Shown one piece after another: positions 43,900 through 54,950 of a stretch of DNA of 64,000 nucleotides. The position numbers were made by a program, and so were the translations under genes. The number at the start of each line of letters is the position of its first letter. The first letter of the stretch is position 1. Source of the stretch: Phoronis australis (lineage: Eukaryota > Phoronida > Phoronidae); the NCBI GenBank assembly GCA_002633005.1, contig NMRA01000048.1, positions 1,136,679 through 1,200,678 of the forward strand, read 5' to 3'. The notes below the pieces were generated by a model. It saw nothing but the letters and a program-made list of their open reading frames with translations. It was not told where the DNA came from and ran no database searches.

Positions 43900-46800
43900 C
43901 TGAAAAAAGACAATTGAGTGGTATATTAACTAAATTTCGGAAAAAAAGTCAAATACAACCAGAATTGATTTTTTTTCAAGTAAACTAAAAGACAAACTAT
44001 TGGTAATTCCTCACACAATATGATGGACAGGTGAAATTCCATTTTGCCAAATTTCTCCATGGTTTTTAATGTTTAAATGCCGTAAAACAACATTAATTTG
44101 GGCAAAGTTCACATTATTTGCAACATGGTAATCAGCTTTCAAACAATGTAAAAATAATCATTTTGCCAATTATTTTTGTGCTAAATCAGTGAATTACTGT
44201 ACACAAACTAGAAGCAGCATACCATGCAACTTGGTCTTGGTACCACGAACATCTGACTTTCAAGCATCCAAAAGTTTTACTGTGTGTCAGTAAGTAAGCA
44301 GTACCATCTATGAAGGGTGCACATAGGCGCGTAAGTGTATGTTTGTATATGTACGGACAGTTTAAAATATTGCTTTAACAAAACCTTAAACAATCGACTC
44401 TCCCCAGCAGTTCTTCCATTCAAACACTCCAATATCTTCCTTATCATGTACCTTGTCCCCCCGGAATTTTTTTTGGCAATTTCTGTAGCACGTATCCATG
44501 GAAACAATGCACTGCCACGGGTAAGTTCATACCTACATACCTGCGTCCTACCAGCATCCTGCACCAGATAGTTAGGCAGGTCATGCTCCTGAGCTCTCTG
44601 GGACAAAGACATCAGCTGTTGAGTACTCTCACCTTTTAAAACAATCTTTGTCTCTCTATAAAGAGAAGCAAACTTCTAAGTGTTATCAGTGCAGTGACCT
44701 TTCAAGTTCACTTGGGGAAATGTTCAAAAGATAGTTTACTAAATCAGTTTTTGACTTATTTTCAGATATTTTAAAGCAATGACTTCCCATCTAACTCTTT
44801 AAAACAAAATAATGTACCATCAGCAACCCTCATAAGTGAACAAAATTTGAAAACCACTCCTTATCAAGTGCACAGTGCTAAGCATGAGCCAAGTTGCAAG
44901 ACACGCAGGATCCATTTTATGACTTGGAAAGTGTTTTATTTTTGATCACTCAAGTGAGACATGAATGATGTGTCAGCAGGGGACAGCATGAGGATAGGTT
45001 AAAATCACTAAAACCGGTCTTAGGATCTTTTTACGGTTTTGTAATTCAAGTAATGTTGAGGCAAAATAAACCGAGACGCATAATGACTAAAAAAATTTTT
45101 ATCCACAGGCATATATTTGTTTTTCTAACCTGAGTGTCAAAGCAGTCTTGCATGTTCCTTTTACAGACAAGTGTTTATGTCAGTAACAACACAGGGATTA
45201 TCAGCAAGTGTGAGTGTTTAGTCAAATATCTACAAAACTACGATTTTTAGCTCAGTTAAAGTGCTTATACACTTTGAATCTGAAAGTAGAAAGCCTGTAG
45301 AATCTGGTTTGTGACATTATACATACCAATTTGACATTAATTGGAGCATGCAACCATGCTTTTTTAGTAAAATTTTTCAAAAAAAGAAAAATACATTGAT
45401 AACAAAACAACATTATCAATAACATGGCAACTATTCATTCAATTATTAGATTTTCAAGATGAAATCTCAAAAACGCTCTTACAGTTTTCTAATTTATCAT
45501 TTCGTTTTTGTTTTTTGGAACTTCCGAGTTTGTTCATAACAATCCTAAAAGTCCTATAGTTGATAGCCTCCATGCAAATATGGAGCACTTTAAAAACTAT
45601 TCTTAACAAAATTTGAAAAAACATCATGACAATCAGAAAATTTCATATAAATCCTATCATCCATTTCTGTACCAAAATCAGCCAAATTTGAACATGTTTC
45701 TATTGTACTACATAGCCTGAAGTCGCCTTAGGTGATATATGTGCCACACATTTTAAGCAATACAGGCTGGGGCCCCCTCCTTTCACTAAACATTCCTTTG
45801 TTTCAGAAGACTACAGCACCAATATAGTGCGACAAACAGTAGATTCAAATTTCCAGAAAAGCCTTCTGGTAAGGACGACACCACCTGGGTTCTAAGGCAA
45901 AACCCCTCCAACATGATAGATATAACAAATTTCAAAAGACCACTTTCATCCAATACTGGGCCAAACATCCCAAGATATATTATTAAGTACCTACCCATAT
46001 TGTTCCCAACTGAGTAACATTTCACCGTATTTATCCTGACTCTCACACATCAACTTGAACAGGCCGAGAGCAGCGTGAGCGACCTGTGCAAAAGTGGACA
46101 TTTTGGTTAGCCTCACGGTAACTAGTGACCTCAAGCACAGTAATTCTGTTTACCTTTAAGGTTATGTATTGATAAGTCTGCACATTAAGCCAAATATTTA
46201 CAAAACTATTGAAATTAATAGCGTAATGTAAAGTATATATTTTCTGAAAGCGGAAGTCAGTAGATTTTGGTAGTTAACAGCACACCAATCTGTCATTGAT
46301 TAGGTCAAGTGAAAAATTTGCCAAAAAAGGTACATTCAAAGCAAAGTAACAGAATCGATAACATAATGAAATTTTATGGATATAAAGGTTTAAGATGAAT
46401 ACTAAAAAACTTTAATTCTTACACTTTTTCTTCTAAAGTATCACTTCAACTTTGATATTCCTCATAAGAATCATGAAAGTCCTAATTTTGACAGCCCCTA
46501 ATGCCAAACTGGAATATTTTAAAAATTATTGACAGCATTTTGCAGGGAAGTACAAAAAGCATAGTGTGTGAAAGTTTAATATGAAACGGATAAGCCATTT
46601 CCGAATTAGACAAATTGGGACAACTTTTTATGGTCTTACATAACTTCAAAGCAAACTGCCTTATGAGTACACTCACAATTCTCTCCCATCACTTTTCAGA
46701 ATTCATTCAGAACTTCACAAGATATGTCAGAATGCCTAAAAGTACACAAAGCCAATACATGGACGGTTCCTTCCATAGCTACAATGTTGCCTTAAACTAG

Positions 46801-49800
46801 CAACTTCCCTTTAACCAGAAACAGGATTGGGGAACATTAAAAACTGATATTAATCACTGGAAGACGATGGTTACCTGCGCACACTTCTTGCCTAAACCCA
46901 TGTTTAACTCAGTATTGAGCACAAACACCATCTTGAAGTAGTCCTCTTCCTCATCTTCACTTGACTCTGACTAAACAAGGCTGAGATTTAGTGAACAAAC
47001 AAGTTTTGTTAAAGGCATACTTCTGAAGTAAGAAACTAAATATTTTGAATTGCCAAATTGTGCTCATGAAAAACAAAGTTGTGTAAGTCAACGTCACAGT
47101 TGATTACTAATGCATTTAATAAACTGAGATGCTCTGAACTTGTGACCTGTGACATCATTCCCAGAAGCAATCTTAATATCAGAAAAGTTAGCTAGCACAT
47201 GTGGCAGGTCAGTTGTCTCTGTGATTAGCAGCTAGACAATGATAAGCAGTTCTGCCATAACTGTTTGTTGCATATTAGGTTTAGTGCAGAGAATTGACCA
47301 TGACATATGTCTACGAATTATGTAGGTGACCAATCATGCATTTGCATACCGAGTGACATTTTCATTAGCAGCATGCATTTTTGATCTTACAAGTTCAGAA
47401 ACATTTAAGATACATACAAGAAAGTGAGCAGTTCTGGAGTATACATAGTTTAACACTGCACTCCATGAAAACCGTTATAATATAAACTATAACGTCAAGT
47501 ATAGCAACAATACACCCATACAATAATAATGGCATCACGACATAACACTCTACACTTTCAAGGCAAATATTATCACTACAATAATGGACTTACAACATGA
47601 CACTCTACACTTTCAAGGCAAATATTATCACTACAATAATGGACTTACAACATAACACTCTACACTTTCAAGGCAAATATTATCACTACAATAATGGACT
47701 TACAACATCGTCAACAGCAGGATTTTCATATATCCAGGCTATGGCCATTTCTGCACTGTGATTCTTTGTGTGGTAAAGTGCCTGAAATTATATTTTAAAA
47801 AATAATTAACAAGGGAAAGCTGTCACAATATCCCTGGGCATGTTACCCAATTTCAAATAGGGGTGTGTTTACAGAATACTACTGTATTTTTAGTACAAGC
47901 TTGGTTACGACTAGAGATATTTTCTTGCACTATATTTTCAGGTGAAGCGCTACGAGTTAAATAAGGGCTCTATGGTAGAAAAACCGAGAGGGACAAGACC
48001 CACTAAAATGTTGTACAATTAGAGCACCAGTCCTGAGGACGTAATCACCTTTGAGACACATTTTTGCCAATGCAGCCTATTTTTTGGTGTCAAGACAGGT
48101 ACCAACATCATGACAATGAGTTTAGTGCTACAGGGATCTAAAGACTGTACACACCCCAGGCTTAAAAATTTTGTGCATATTGTGTCAAGACAAATATGTG
48201 TTTTATTGGAGAGTACAGCTTTACCTCAAAATTTTAATTTCACATCAAAAGTTCAGAAATTAATCAAGTTAACATGTCCATTTTTCTCCAGTAAAGTGGG
48301 GGTGTAGCACAAAGACAATATATTTGGCATGTTCAAAAGTCACTAAATACCCTTAAAATATAACTTGACAAGTCACACACGTGATAGCCAGACAATTCAA
48401 CTCAGAGCAATGCAACAGCTCATCAGCAATGCCCTCTATAAAGAGACAACCAAGAAGATTTGTGCCACATGACGTCTTGAAAAAACAAAAATTTCGATGT
48501 GTCTGTGACAGCTGCGGCAACAGTCACCAAATTTTGACCATTACCATTTTGACCATTACCATTTTGACCATTATCATTATTATTTTGACCATTACCATTT
48601 TGACCATTATCATTTTGACCATTATCATTATTATTTTGACCATTACCATTTTGACCATTATCATTATTATTTTGACCATTATCATTTTGACCATTATCAT
48701 TATTATTTTGACCATTATCATTTTGAGCTACCTGAAGACCCTGCGTCACACAGATCCTGTGTTAGACAGAGTCACACTCATTCACCAACACGACTCTTGT
48801 AAAGGATTGTCTTCAACTTAGCCTGTCTGATGTCAGCAACTTATTCAATATTAGCCTACTGAGGAAACAGTAAAAGCGGGGACTTGGTGTGATGCCTGAA
48901 GCATCTATAAAGCATGGAAAAGTCAGGGTCACAGCTGATCAGTTTGCCAAAAATTGTCATTTCTGATCACTTGTTAATTAAGTGGCACCGCCTGGCCATC
49001 AAATCGATTGGTTTGTTGGTCAGTGCTAAAACTTATGAGCAGAGCATGTAATTTTTTCCACATTTTACTTGTCAATATAAGAGCAGGCGTGCATTCTACA
49101 GCGGCGAGAATCTCGTGAAAACGCAAGACTTTGTAAGATATCGCAATGTATTACAAGCGAAGTTCATGATCACAGCTTCCTGAGCAAGACTCTTGCGTCT
49201 ACAGAGTCCTGAGCAAGACTCTTGTGTCTACAGAGTCCTGAGCAAGACTCTTGTGTCTACAGAGTTCTGAGCAAGACTCTTGTGTCTACACTGTCCTGAG
49301 CAAGACTCTTGTGTCTACAGAGTCCTGAGCAAGACTCTTGTGTCTACAGAGTTCTGAGCAAGACTCTTGTGTCTACAGAGTCCTGAGCAAGACTCTTGTG
49401 TCTACAGAGTTCTAACCAGATCTGGGTGAAGTAAATGTGAATAAACACCAAGTTAGTATCAAGGATTGATAACTCTTGTGTTGCTGTCACACACTTATCT
49501 GAGCATATAAAGCACTTGTCTGTCAATTTTCAGGGGTGGTCAATCGATTTTGAAAACATCATCACTAAAAAGGTAACACCTAATCGTAATCAAAATAGTA
49601 GTTGCCCACAAGAAAAAAAAATTAAATGCCTAACAAAATTGAGATTTCATAACAACAAGAAAAATGCAATTGGTCATGAGTGTTACTGGTGTAACAGTGG
49701 ACCCACCCATTTTGAGACTGTAAACAAGGTCCTTCAAGTCTCTTGAGATGCTATAACCTGTCTGAACATAAAACATTTCAATTTTCAGAAAAACTGTATA

Positions 49801-50106
49801 ATTCCATTTATTATACATGTTCTGAACCAAAGCTAGGAAAAATAGATGACCTGGCCTGACAAATCATGGAAACACATTGGCAAATCATAGCCATTGCCAT
49901 ACCCGAAGGGCCGTTTCCTTTTCAATCCCCATGTTGAGAAGAGCCGCTAGAAAGTCTGGTCTCGGTTCAAATCCTGGCCTGTCGCGGCCACGCGGAGCAG
50001 TTGAGTCTGAACGGTCGATTGATGATGTCTCTTTGACCTGTTCGCCAGAGGGCACTGATGTGCCACCGCTGGCACCACTGGCTCCATTGGAGTTTTCCTC
50101 ACTCAT
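43813..50106 (-). CDS. PTRH2: PTRH2, peptidyl-tRNA hydrolase 2 with N-terminal UBA domain (6 exons, span)
   Basis: Coding exons, minus strand in transcript order: 50106-49903, 47781-47704, 46970-46875, 46083-45995, 44655-44541, 43899-43813. Lengths 204, 78, 96, 89, 115 and 87 nt total 669 nt, giving a complete 222-residue protein with stop. Residues 1-45 are Ser/Gly/Glu-rich. About 48-92 form a UBA domain (DFLAALLNMGIEKETALRAL ... SAEMAIAWIYENP). An acidic linker ESSEDEEED follows. Residues about 106-222 form the PTH2 domain, with NMGLGKKCAQVAHAA, NYLVQDAGRTQIAPGSVTVL and a C-terminal SLKLL. The family hydrolyses peptidyl-tRNA to recycle tRNA. Vertebrate PTRH2 instead carries an N-terminal membrane anchor, so location probably differs here (inference). 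Convergent with TMCC. Confidence 0.95.
44010..44210 (-). mobile_element. MITE-like copy in PTRH2 intron 5
   Basis: Read on the minus strand it matches 8655-8872: GAGAAATTTGGCAAAATGGA, ATTTCACCTGTCCATCATAT, TGTTGTTTTA and GCACAAAAATAATTGG. Non-coding. Confidence 0.5.
44541..44655 (-). CDS. PTRH2: PTRH2 exon 5, VQDAGRTQ motif
   Basis: Acceptor CTCTTTATAG, donor GTATGT; one base then 38 codons. Encodes ETKIVLKGESTQQL ... AQEHDLPNYLVQDAGRTQ. QDAGRTQ is a near-invariant PTH2 signature. Confidence 0.96.
45215..45715 (+). repeat. ~500-bp dispersed repeat, copy 2 (PTRH2 intron 4)
   Basis: Shares ordered blocks with 25983-26475 and 46155-46640, including AATATCTACAAAACTA, GAAAGCCTGTAGAATCTGG, TATCAATAACATGG, TTTCGTTTTTGTTTTTTGGA and CAAAATCAGCCAAATTTGAA. 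Confidence 0.7.
45995..46083 (-). CDS. PTRH2: PTRH2 exon 4
   Basis: Acceptor TTGCACAG, donor GTAGGT, 29 codons plus two bases. Encodes VAHAALGLFKLMCESQDKYG and EMLLSWEQY. Continues the AQVAHAA motif from exon 3; LLSWEQYG matches the LKQWEYCG region of human PTRH2. Confidence 0.94.
46155..46640 (+). repeat. ~500-bp dispersed repeat, copy 3 (PTRH2 intron 3)
   Basis: Shares ATATTTACAAAACTATTGAA, ATCGATAACATAATGA, ATGAAAGTCCTAATTTTGAC, AAAAATTATTGACAGCATTTT and TTAATATGAAACGGATAAGC with the other copies. Lies only about 500 bp from copy 2, on the other side of PTRH2 exon 4. Confidence 0.7.
46875..46970 (-). CDS. PTRH2: PTRH2 exon 3, acidic linker and first strand of PTH2 domain
   Basis: Acceptor TTGTTTAG, donor GTAACC, 32 codons, phase 0. 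Encodes SESSEDEEEDYFKMVFVLNT and ELNMGLGKKCAQ. KMVFVLNTELNMGLGK corresponds to KMILVVRNDLKMGKGK of human PTRH2, the substrate-binding loop of the PTH2 family. Confidence 0.95.
47526..47706. repeat. 55-bp tandem array abutting PTRH2 exon 2 donor
   Basis: Unit ATAATGGACTTACAACATAA plus CACTCTACACTTTCAAGGC and AAATATTATCACTACA. About three copies, ending inside exon 2. On the minus strand each full unit contains ATGTTGTAAGTCC, a copy of the exon 2 donor. Further copies of the donor GTAAG lie at 47644-47648 and 47589-47593, besides the real one at 47699-47703. Confidence 0.93.
47704..47781 (-). CDS. PTRH2: PTRH2 exon 2, second half of UBA
   Basis: Acceptor ...ATTTCAG, donor GTAAGT, 26 codons, phase 0 at both ends. 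Encodes ALYHTKNHSAEMAIAWIYEN and PAVDDV, helices 2-3 of the UBA fold. Its donor lies at the edge of a 55-bp tandem array that repeats the donor sequence. Confidence 0.93.
48533..48726. repeat. (TTTTGACCATTA)-type microsatellite
   Basis: Alternating TTTTGACCATTACCA and TTTTGACCATTATCATTATT units in PTRH2 intron 1. The minus strand reads as Asn/Gly/Gln-rich low-complexity frames, which I reject as coding. Confidence 0.95.
49182..49412. repeat. 30-bp tandem array, ~8 copies
   Basis: Unit TCCTGAGCAAGACTCTTGTG plus TCTACAGAGT in PTRH2 intron 1. Each unit contains an inverted pair AGCAAGACTCTTG(T). Confidence 0.96.
49903..50106 (-). CDS. PTRH2: PTRH2 exon 1, start codon and first half of UBA
   Basis: ATG at 50106-50104 begins MSEENSNGASGASGG. 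The in-frame codon TGA at 50145-50143 blocks any longer reading within this exon, so this is the start. It ends FLAALLNMGIEKETALR with donor GTATGG, phase 0. The MG loop is the classic UBA signature. Confidence 0.93.
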
Positions 50107-50145
50107 AACTCGGTATGGATGAACGTGAAACTGGATCTCACATCA
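50107..50145 (-). other. PTRH2: PTRH2 5' UTR part of exon 1, probable splice acceptor upstream
   Basis: On the minus strand a TTGTAATTTCAG acceptor-like tract ends at 50146, followed by 39 nt that begin with an in-frame TGA and lead to the ATG. This suggests a separate non-coding first exon further upstream. A GC-richer stretch near 50380-50405 is the only candidate I see and is not convincing. Confidence 0.5.
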
Positions 50146-50783
50146 CTGAAATTACAACAAAAAGACACAATTCAGCAAATAAACTGACCCTAAATCTGCA
50201 CATCAAATTTGTGACTTTGATGGTTTGGCCAGTGTGAGGAATAATTCGCCAAAAGGCTTGCGGTGTTTGAGAGCCTAAGTGATGACTGGGTCTGGATGGC
50301 CACTGTCTCGCTCCTGGCCTGCATTGTTGGTATTTAAGAACTATTAACTAAAATCACAAATATTCGCTGTGCACCTTGACCTCAGCGCGCTCTTCGTCGT
50401 AGCCTCGGTACAAATCAGTATATTAAATTTACACATTTGCACCAATGTGAGTAAAAAACTGACCAGATAAAATTTGACACAAAATTAGAGTCATTAAAAA
50501 CTACACTCTTCCTTGAGTAAATTATATTATTTATTGGTGTAGGAAAATTGGCATTCTAACGTTATTCTGCTGCTAAAACTGTGGTACAAACTTTTGCGTA
50601 AGCTTTCGGCGCCAAGAAAAATTGCGTCACCTAAAGGCCATTTTTTTCGCTGATTCTTCAATCAACTGTTGTTCTTCCATGAGGTTGCAATGGTTGCATA
50701 ACCAACACAACAATGGTTGCATAATAAACACAACAAATTATGGGAGCTGGTTTCTCGTTACAAGTTTTCAGTATTTTTATACT

Positions 50784-50935
50784 GTTGTAGATGTGCTTCC
50801 AGTGAATTATATGAGCTCTGTTAGCTACTCGCTAACGGGCAATTGCCTATTAGCTGAATGGTTAGCACGCTTACTGGTTTTATGGGGGTCGCTGGTTCAA
50901 TTCCCGGGTCGGGTAATATCGGCTATTACTACAAT
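50784..50935 (+). mobile_element. tRNA-derived SINE, copy A
   Basis: Contains an A-box-like TTAGCTGAATGGTTAGCACG and a B-box-like GGTTCAATTCC about 30 bp later, the spacing of a pol III internal promoter. Followed by GGGTAATATCGGCTATTACT. The 5' part GTTGTAGATGTGCTTCCAGT is shared with copy B. It does not fold as a functional tRNA. Confidence 0.65.
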
Positions 50936-51316
50936 ACTAGCAAACCGAATTTCATAACAAATTTTCTGCTGCGAAGTTGTCATCATCTCCCGCAAAAATT
51001 AAGGAAAATGTCAGGTATGCGTAACAAGAATGTACTGTTTTCCAACAATGACACACTTTTTGTTGTTACAAAAGGCGGATAATTACGCAACAGTATGACG
51101 TATTAGATTGTTTTTTGCTTAAACTGATGTAATGGGTAAAGTGAATGTTGGTTTGCTCCCACATTTTGCATACACCCCGCCGGTCTTTAGCTCTACAAGT
51201 TGATACAAGTTTCACGATGAGGTGACGAGCAGACGGGGCTGTGTGTAATCGAAGGCACTGGTCGGATATAGCGGTCCCTGATTTTGAAAACCAGTTTAAT
51301 CTACTGAATAACTGGC

Positions 51317-51635
51317 TCATTATTCATTCAGTGAGTGCCTTGTAACATGATGGGCTCATTATTCATTCAGTGAGTGCCTTGTAACATGATGGGCTCATTA
51401 TTCATTCAGTGAGTGCCTTGTAACTGGCTCATTATTCAGTGAGTGCCTTGTAACTGGCTCATTATTCATTCAGTGAGTGCCTTGTAACTGGCTCATTATT
51501 CATTCAGTGAGTGCCTTGTAACATAACTGGCTCATTATTCATTCAGTGAGTGAGTGCCTTGTAACTGGCTCATTATTCAGTGAGTGCCTTGTAACTGGCT
51601 CATTATTCAGTGAGTGCCTTGTAACATGATGAGCT
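51317..51635. repeat. Mixed-length tandem array (about 29 and 38 bp units), ~9 copies
   Basis: Units built from GGCTCATTATTCATTCAGTG, AGTGCCTTGTAAC and an optional ATGAT tail. Copies with and without the CATT and ATGAT blocks are interspersed. Confidence 0.93.
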
Positions 51636-51884
51636 CATTATCCACTTCCTGAATTTGTTTAAACTGACTGTCAGAGTAATTAATCATGTCGACAACATTA
51701 ATTAGTCTTGGCCACAAACATTTTGTTTACAGTGCATGGCTGTGCATGCTAGTAGCTTTGTAGCCTCAGTCATGCTTTGTACATTATACTGTTCATTTCA
51801 TTTAATAGATACTTATATCTGTATAGAAACAAGTCTCTTTTTCCTTCGTCTTCATAGTACACAAAATATTACATGCCAGTGATA

Positions 51885-51985
51885 CCTATGTAGCAATAGC
51901 CGAGATTACCCGACCAGGGAATCGAACCAGTGACCACCATTGATAAAGCCGGCAAGCGTGCTAACCATTCAGCTAATAGGCAATT
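51885..51985 (-). mobile_element. SINE copy B, part 1 (interrupted)
   Basis: Reverse complement of copy A: GGAATCGAACCAGTGACCAC (B box side) and GCGTGCTAACCATTCAGCTA (A box side). It breaks off at GGCAATT, where the 51991-54210 element is inserted, and resumes at 54211. Confidence 0.65.
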
Positions 51986-51990
51986 AATTG

Positions 51991-54210
51991 CAGAGGCGGA
52001 TCTACGGGCGGGGGGGTTCAGGGGGTTTAAACCCCCCCTCGGGCCAGGACCCAAAAATTAAAATAAAAAAAACGTCTCCAGCAAAACAAAAACGGCACCG
52101 CCAGCGTGTGTAAACCCCGAGTAAACCAACTTGGAAAAAATGAGAGGGGGGTTCACTCTGAAAATATATTTTTTGCATTGTGAATTGCTGTTATGAAAAT
52201 CAACGCGTTTCGAGTCTTTGTGGCTCATCGGCGAAACCCCGCAGATCAATTGTGCGCGCGCTTCCGACGACATTTCTGAAGTAGCCAAGCATCCACCGCT
52301 GAAAAAGCAGCCCTATAGCTGATTTCTTTAGGTAGCTAGTTTCTTTACTCTAAGATATGTTTTGATTTGATTAGGGGAAATACTGTGGTGCCGCAACCCT
52401 GATATTCAGGCGAATTGATGGGCAACGTTTTTACCTCATCTGTCATGCCGTGTCATCCTATTACACCCCACACGTTTGACTGGTGTATTGTAAAGTTGTC
52501 TTGCGCAATATCATACAGTGTACGTGTACATGTAATACTTTTGAAAAAAAAAACTCGTTTTCCGAAGAATTGCTATTGTGGCAGGCGCCGTGGTCTGGTG
52601 GCGAGTCTGTTTGAAGATCATAGAACTCTAACAAGTTATGACTATACAAGGAATGACCAAGGGGGCACTCACATTAACAAAGTGACCGCATTCGCGAACA
52701 GTGTACAGTACCAGAAATTGCGGGGAGGCTGTATTTTCACAACAAAGTCTTGCGGGACTCGTGCGATGTTCAATGGGCCTTCTAAGGAGCTCTAATGCCG
52801 ACCTCAACCGCCTACCGTCTTTCTACCTGCAATAAGCACCAGTGAGGTTTTCTATAGGCCCTACTGAGATGATTTCCGCAGAAAGGCCCACGCGACGAAA
52901 CGCCCATGCCCATGGGCATTTATTTGATGTTAGTACTTCGGGTTTCAAGCGTTCACACATTGGGACGTTTATTTCGAAAGTTGCAAGAGATGCAAATGGG
53001 TCCTGGGATACATCGTCAAGGTTTGAAGTAGTCCATGATGAACGGAACAAATTTAGTTGAGCATGTTGTAAGTCTTTTGAATGGACTTGGTAACCTCAGG
53101 GGGCTTAGTGCCAACTGAGCTGCGAAACGAGATGCTGACATTGTAGAGGTGGACAAGGTCATTGACACAACAGTTGACGAAGTGCAAGCGTTGGGAACAA
53201 ACGTCGAAGATGTCTGGGTAGAATGGTTCTAAGACAAGCAAACCATTGGATCCGATATACAGAATCCTCGGCAGTCTAGACAGCAGGAAGATAGGACCAA
53301 CGTTCCTGGTGAAACACCCAGGTAATAAGTTATAATTATTCACAGTTTGTAATAATGTCGGTTTTTTATGCTTGTGTACAATGAAAACGAAATAGAAATT
53401 ATTTTTAGACATGCCAAATTTACCCAGTACACCAGAGGGTCTACGAGCGCACAGAAACTGATTCTGGTTTGTATTTCCACATGAGTCTATCTGCTTCATA
53501 TCCAAAATCTTATTTCACACAGTGCGTAGTTAAATCTGTACCCAATACTTATTTCTTCCAGTGAGTACTACAGAACGGTGCGAAAACCCTTCCTTGACAA
53601 CCTCTCGCAGCAGTTGACCACCAGATGTGTAAACTACACGTACGAGCAACCACTGGGGATTAAAACGTGTCTAGAGAGAAGTTTCAATTCAAAATTTTTT
53701 GCAAAGTACGCTTTATGTCTCACGACGGACCAGGCCAGCTTGATTTGTGTAGATATCGAGTTTCAGTGTACTTCTGGTCCCTCGGCGAACTAGTCTTGTG
53801 ATGCTTTTTACCAAAGTGTGCTTTGTAAAACTATTTATCTCAACCAGTACTGTTTGGTCCCGCTACAGATCGACTATTTTTATAAGGATAATAAGCACAC
53901 AGGTGTACTTTTGGTCTCGTGACGGACGAGGCCAGAGTTTTTGTGTACTCTCAGTGTACATCTTGTAATCTTCTGATATTACGAAATCAGAATATAAGAC
54001 TGGTCCCTCTAGGAACTACTACTGTATATCTTTTCACCACGGTGTAGGCTTACAGGGTGTTTTGGTTTCGTGGAACTGTTTTCAGATGATTTGTTTCCTG
54101 ATACATTTGACGTTTTTCAATTGTTGTCAACGTGATTCAGCTTAATAAAGTGATACTTAATTGCGGGAATCCTAAACCCCCCCCTTACTGAAAACGTAGA
54201 TCCGCCACTG
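51991..54210. mobile_element. hAT-like DNA transposon, 2.2 kb, inserted in SINE B
   Basis: Starts CAGAGGCGGATCTACG and ends CGTAGATCCGCCACTG, 16-bp inverted ends with one mismatch, followed inward on both sides by a run of seven or more G/C. Flanked by the direct repeat AATTG (51986-51990 and 54211-54215). CAG...CTG ends are typical of hAT elements. Interior frames show no transposase motif I recognise, so it is probably non-autonomous or decayed. Confidence 0.75.
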
Positions 54211-54285
54211 AATTGCCCGTTAGCGAGTAGCTAACACTAGTCTAAACAGAGGCTCATTATAATTCACCGGAAGCACATCTACAAC
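54211..54285 (-). mobile_element. SINE copy B, part 2
   Basis: AATTGCCCGTTAGCGAGTAG continues exactly where part 1 stopped, then CGGAAGCACATCTACAAC, the reverse complement of the 5' part of copy A. Confidence 0.65.
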
Positions 54286-54950
54286 ACCTAGGCTAGCTGT
54301 ACGAAAAAGCCTTCATACAGCTAGCTGGTTAGCTATCCACCCGCTGCAGTGTAGAAGTTATAGTCACGTACCCGTGCATATACATAAATTAAGCACTGGC
54401 TTGCTACGTAATATCTCTCAACCAGTACACGGTGCTCCAGCCAGTCTTGGTCGTTAAAAAGGAAGTCAGCAAGTGAAGAGCGACATCTATCATGAGGCTC
54501 CCAAGGGAGATAACTTAAACAGTAACAAAAAAATATAAATTAGGTCATAAAGGTTTAATAAAGTTGAATACGTAAATTTCAGTAAGTTTTTTTCAACTCA
54601 CTTCTTTAATGAAGTTTTTTATTTCATAGTTTTTTTCGTTTCAATCTTTCATTTCTAAGAATTACGAACAAAATTAAGAAAGAGCAAAGATATTATTTAA
54701 CCATGTTGAGCTGTTGCTGTTGTTAGAGGTTCATGCGTCAGTTTGAATACTATTCACACATTGTCGAGGGAGTGTCATACAGGTAGGTTCAAACTCTTTT
54801 TTGAAAAGTTGTATAACATGTTCAATTAGTACTGAGCCAGTCGTTTTGTTCGGGTTATGACCACGCGTGTTGTTGTGGCTTAACACTATCGTTGGATTTG
54901 GCAGAGTTCGTAAACATCTGTGAAATCTGTCATTGTCAAGCGTGTCAAGG

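Noticed and set aside
48381-48821. Isoleucine/threonine-rich plus frame and Asn/Gly/Gln-rich minus frame
   Set aside because: Translation of a microsatellite inside PTRH2 intron 1, with no splice support.
49182-49412. Regular direct repeats resembling a CRISPR array
   Set aside because: The units are contiguous without unique spacers, in an intron-rich eukaryotic locus. The same holds for all the other arrays here.
50840-50915. Possible tRNA gene
   Set aside because: A- and B-box-like sequences are present but the cloverleaf does not form, and the unit is repeated in inverted, diverged form. Better explained as a tRNA-derived SINE.
52415-52795. 126-codon plus-strand frame inside the hAT-like element
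   Set aside because: No transposase, BED-finger or hAT dimerisation motif visible; other frames in the element are equally featureless.
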